From Chelonoidis abingdonii (Eukaryota > Chordata > Testudines > Testudinidae), in NCBI RefSeq assembly GCF_003597395.2, contig NC_133774.1, forward strand, positions 460,197 through 524,196: a stretch of DNA of 64,000 nt, in the 5' to 3' direction. Position 1 is the stretch's first letter. Every line of letters starts with the position of its first letter. The notes under the pieces are model-generated. The model searched no databases. It was not told where the DNA came from and saw nothing but the letters and a program-made list of their open reading frames with translations. The position numbers and the translations under genes are program-made. Positions 60,201 through 63,200 of the stretch are shown one piece after another.

Positions 60201-63200
60201 CACTGCAGCGCAGAGAGGGTTAACGATGCCCCCACCAGTCCAGCAGTGCGGTGCAGAGAGGGTTAATGCTCCCCCGCCCCACTGCAGCACAGAGGGTTAA
60301 TGCCCCTGGCCCCGAGGGGGTCCATTCAGTAAAGGCTTGGGGCACAGGGACAGTTACAGACACAACAAAGGCCACGGGGCAGGGAGCTCTGCCAGCCCTG
60401 CAAACCAAGGGCCAGCAGACAGAGCAGCAGCTCAGTGCATCAGCCCCAGGTCCCCCTCCCTCCCACGAATGTGGGGCAGCAGAAGGGGCTGGGAGGTACC
60501 CAGGGCCCAGCCGTTGGAGCGAGCAGCTGGCGGACACCAGGATCTGGCCCTGGGCTGTCCCAGCTGGGCTTTCTGCGCAGCCCTGCAGAGCGTGGAGCTG
60601 TCGCCATTCGCCCTGTGCCGGCTCTGCAGCGCTGAACCGAGGGTGCTGGGCACAGCACAGGGGAGGTGTGCGGGCAGGGAAGGGTTAAGCCACCTGGCTC
60701 TTGAGTCAGCTCTTACCTTGGTGCAGGCCACCAGCTGGGAGGTGGAGAGGGCGCACTGCGTGGCAGCTGCGATCACCTGGGTCTGCAGCGCCGAGTCCTC
60801 TGTCTTCTGGGCCACATTCTTGGCTTTCAGGACCAGCGCAGCGGCTGCACTGGCCACTGCCTTAGCCAGCTGCATGAGCATGTCCTGGGGGGAAGCAGAG
60901 GGTCAGGGCAGGCCCCGGGGCATGGAGCTGCAGGCCAGCTGGCAGGACCACCCAGAACCTCGTGAAATATTCAACAGGGAAACAGGAGCTTGTTGGAGCG
61001 TCTCATGTAACCAGCCCCGGGGAGGGCTCAGAGCCATCAACGCCTGCAGGCAACAACGGGCACTGCCCGCTGCGGGCCACAGCCGGTACTGAGACCGCAC
61101 ATGCCACAGGCTCCAAGCAAGTGTTGCCACACAATGGGCACACCAAGGGTAACGTCACCACCAGCCACATTGCCGGCAGCCGCCTGCCCCTCAGCAGAAC
61201 CATGGCTCTGACAGCACCCAACAGACACGCTGCAATCGACAAGCCACGTCCCCCCATAGAGCGCTTTGCGTGTGGCGCATGGCAGCCTGCAGGCACAGGC
61301 CATGAGGCACTGTCCTTGCACACATGGCCAGCCACACCACACCGCACACTGCCCTGGTAGTCAGTCAGCTCCCTCACCCAGGGCCCCTGCTACAGACAGC
61401 TCTGGCCCCAAGGCCTTACCTCCCTTGCTCCTCAATCTGCTGCAATCAGAGGCCGCTTTCCCCTGACCCACCACCAGTTCCAGCCACAATCACAAGCCAG
61501 GAGAAGACATGCACCAAGCTCATTAGTTCCCAGCCCCAGTCACACCCGGATTAACTGTCTGCAGCAGCAGCGACCCACAGGAGAGTGCAGGAGGCAGGAA
61601 GTGGATACACTCGGGTCTGGCTGCTGAGTGGCAGAGCCTGGCAGACGGAGGTCAGGCTGGGGCTCGGACTCTGCTCCCCTGGGTGTCTGTCTGAACAGCT
61701 ACACGCCAGTCACTGCGCCTGACCCAGCCCCTCAGCCTGCAGCACACACAAGAGCCTCAGGCCTAGAACGGAAAGTCCTGTGAGCGGCTCAGACAGGCCA
61801 AGCCCGTCCCATCACTCTCAGCCCCTTGCTCCCTGCTGTGCCTCTCTCTAGCGCTTCCCTTCATGGACTCCTGCAGCCTTCTCCTTCCTCCCAGCACCTC
61901 TCACCTCTTTCCCTTGCCTGAGCTCCATCTCCCCCCCAGCTCTGCACCAGCCCCTCCCCAAGCCCTACTGCTCGGATGCCCCTGAGAGCACTAAACATCT
62001 GGGCGGCCCCCAGGCCAGCTTGAGCCCAGGCAGGAGGGCTCTGCTGGCTCAGGAACAGCCAGTGCTGGGGGAAGGGGTGGGTCCACTGGAGCAGAGGGGA
62101 CTGTGGGGGAACAGTGATAGGGATTTGGGAGCACAGGGCAGAGCTCTGAGTGGTCACTAGAGCAGGGTGACCTGAGTGCATGAACTTCCAAGATACAGGA
62201 AGAGCAGATTTTGACAAGTTCCCTTCCCAAAGAACCCAGCTGATTGTGCTCCCAAGAGGAGGGCTGGGAGCCCCTGCGCTCCCCCCCTTTACCGTCTTTG
62301 GCTCTGAGGTGGGCAGGGTCCGAGCGCGGCGGCACTCTGGGATCTGCACGGGAATCCACAAGAGAAGAAGCGTTACTCCATGGAGGCTCTGGCTCGGGGC
62401 AGGAGTGGCCCTGCCCCCCGTGTCTGGCACAGCAGTCCTCCACAGGGCCCAGGCTGGGGCAGCCCACACCACTTGCCCCAGCCTCCATGCTGGGAGAAGG
62501 GAGCCGCAGGACAATCCTGGGAAAAGGACCTGTTCCCATTAGCGGCCAACCGCCCCGCCCCGCCCTTCCCCTGGCCAGGGCTGCGCTCACCTGGAACCGA
62601 GGATCGGTGTCACTTTCTCCAATCTGCTGCAGCAGCTCCCCGCTTGTCTGGCCCACGGAGCCGGCCGCCTGCAGCAGGTTCTGTCGCGGCTGCAGGGAAG
62701 CAGGGCAAACACATGATCAGGCCTCGGAGCCCCATCCCGTCACCCCCTCTGTCCCTCTTTCCCCCTTTCCTCCCCTGCCCCACACTCACCTCGACACTGG
62801 CTGGCTGTGCCGTTTTTAGCAAGTCTGAGACGGCGCTTGCCAGGTTTTTGGCAGCCTGCAGGAGCTGTCGCCCATTCCCCCCTTCATCCTCCATGAGCGC
62901 GGCCAGCAGCTTCACGCCCTTGGACATCTCGGTCAGGTTGGAGGAGATGGTGGTGACGGCACAGCCCACAGCCGTGTAATCTGTGTCGGCCGGGTCCCCT
63001 GCGCAGGGAGAAGGCAGGAGTAGTGGGAGCAGCAAGTAGCCCCCACAGTCCAAAGAGACAGGGGAGCGCCAAGCCTGACCCCGCTCAGTGACTGCCTGGC
63101 CCAATTCCCCTGCCTGTCCTGGAGCCTGGGGGCACAGCCCAGGCCTGACATGCACCTGGCGTGTGGCTGGGGGTGCACTGGGCTGGGACGCTGGTGCCAT

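Noticed and set aside
60885..62590. A missed TLN1 exon in the 1.7-kb intron
   Set aside because: Exons on both sides join in frame at RFQ|DML as in the known protein, so no coding sequence is missing.
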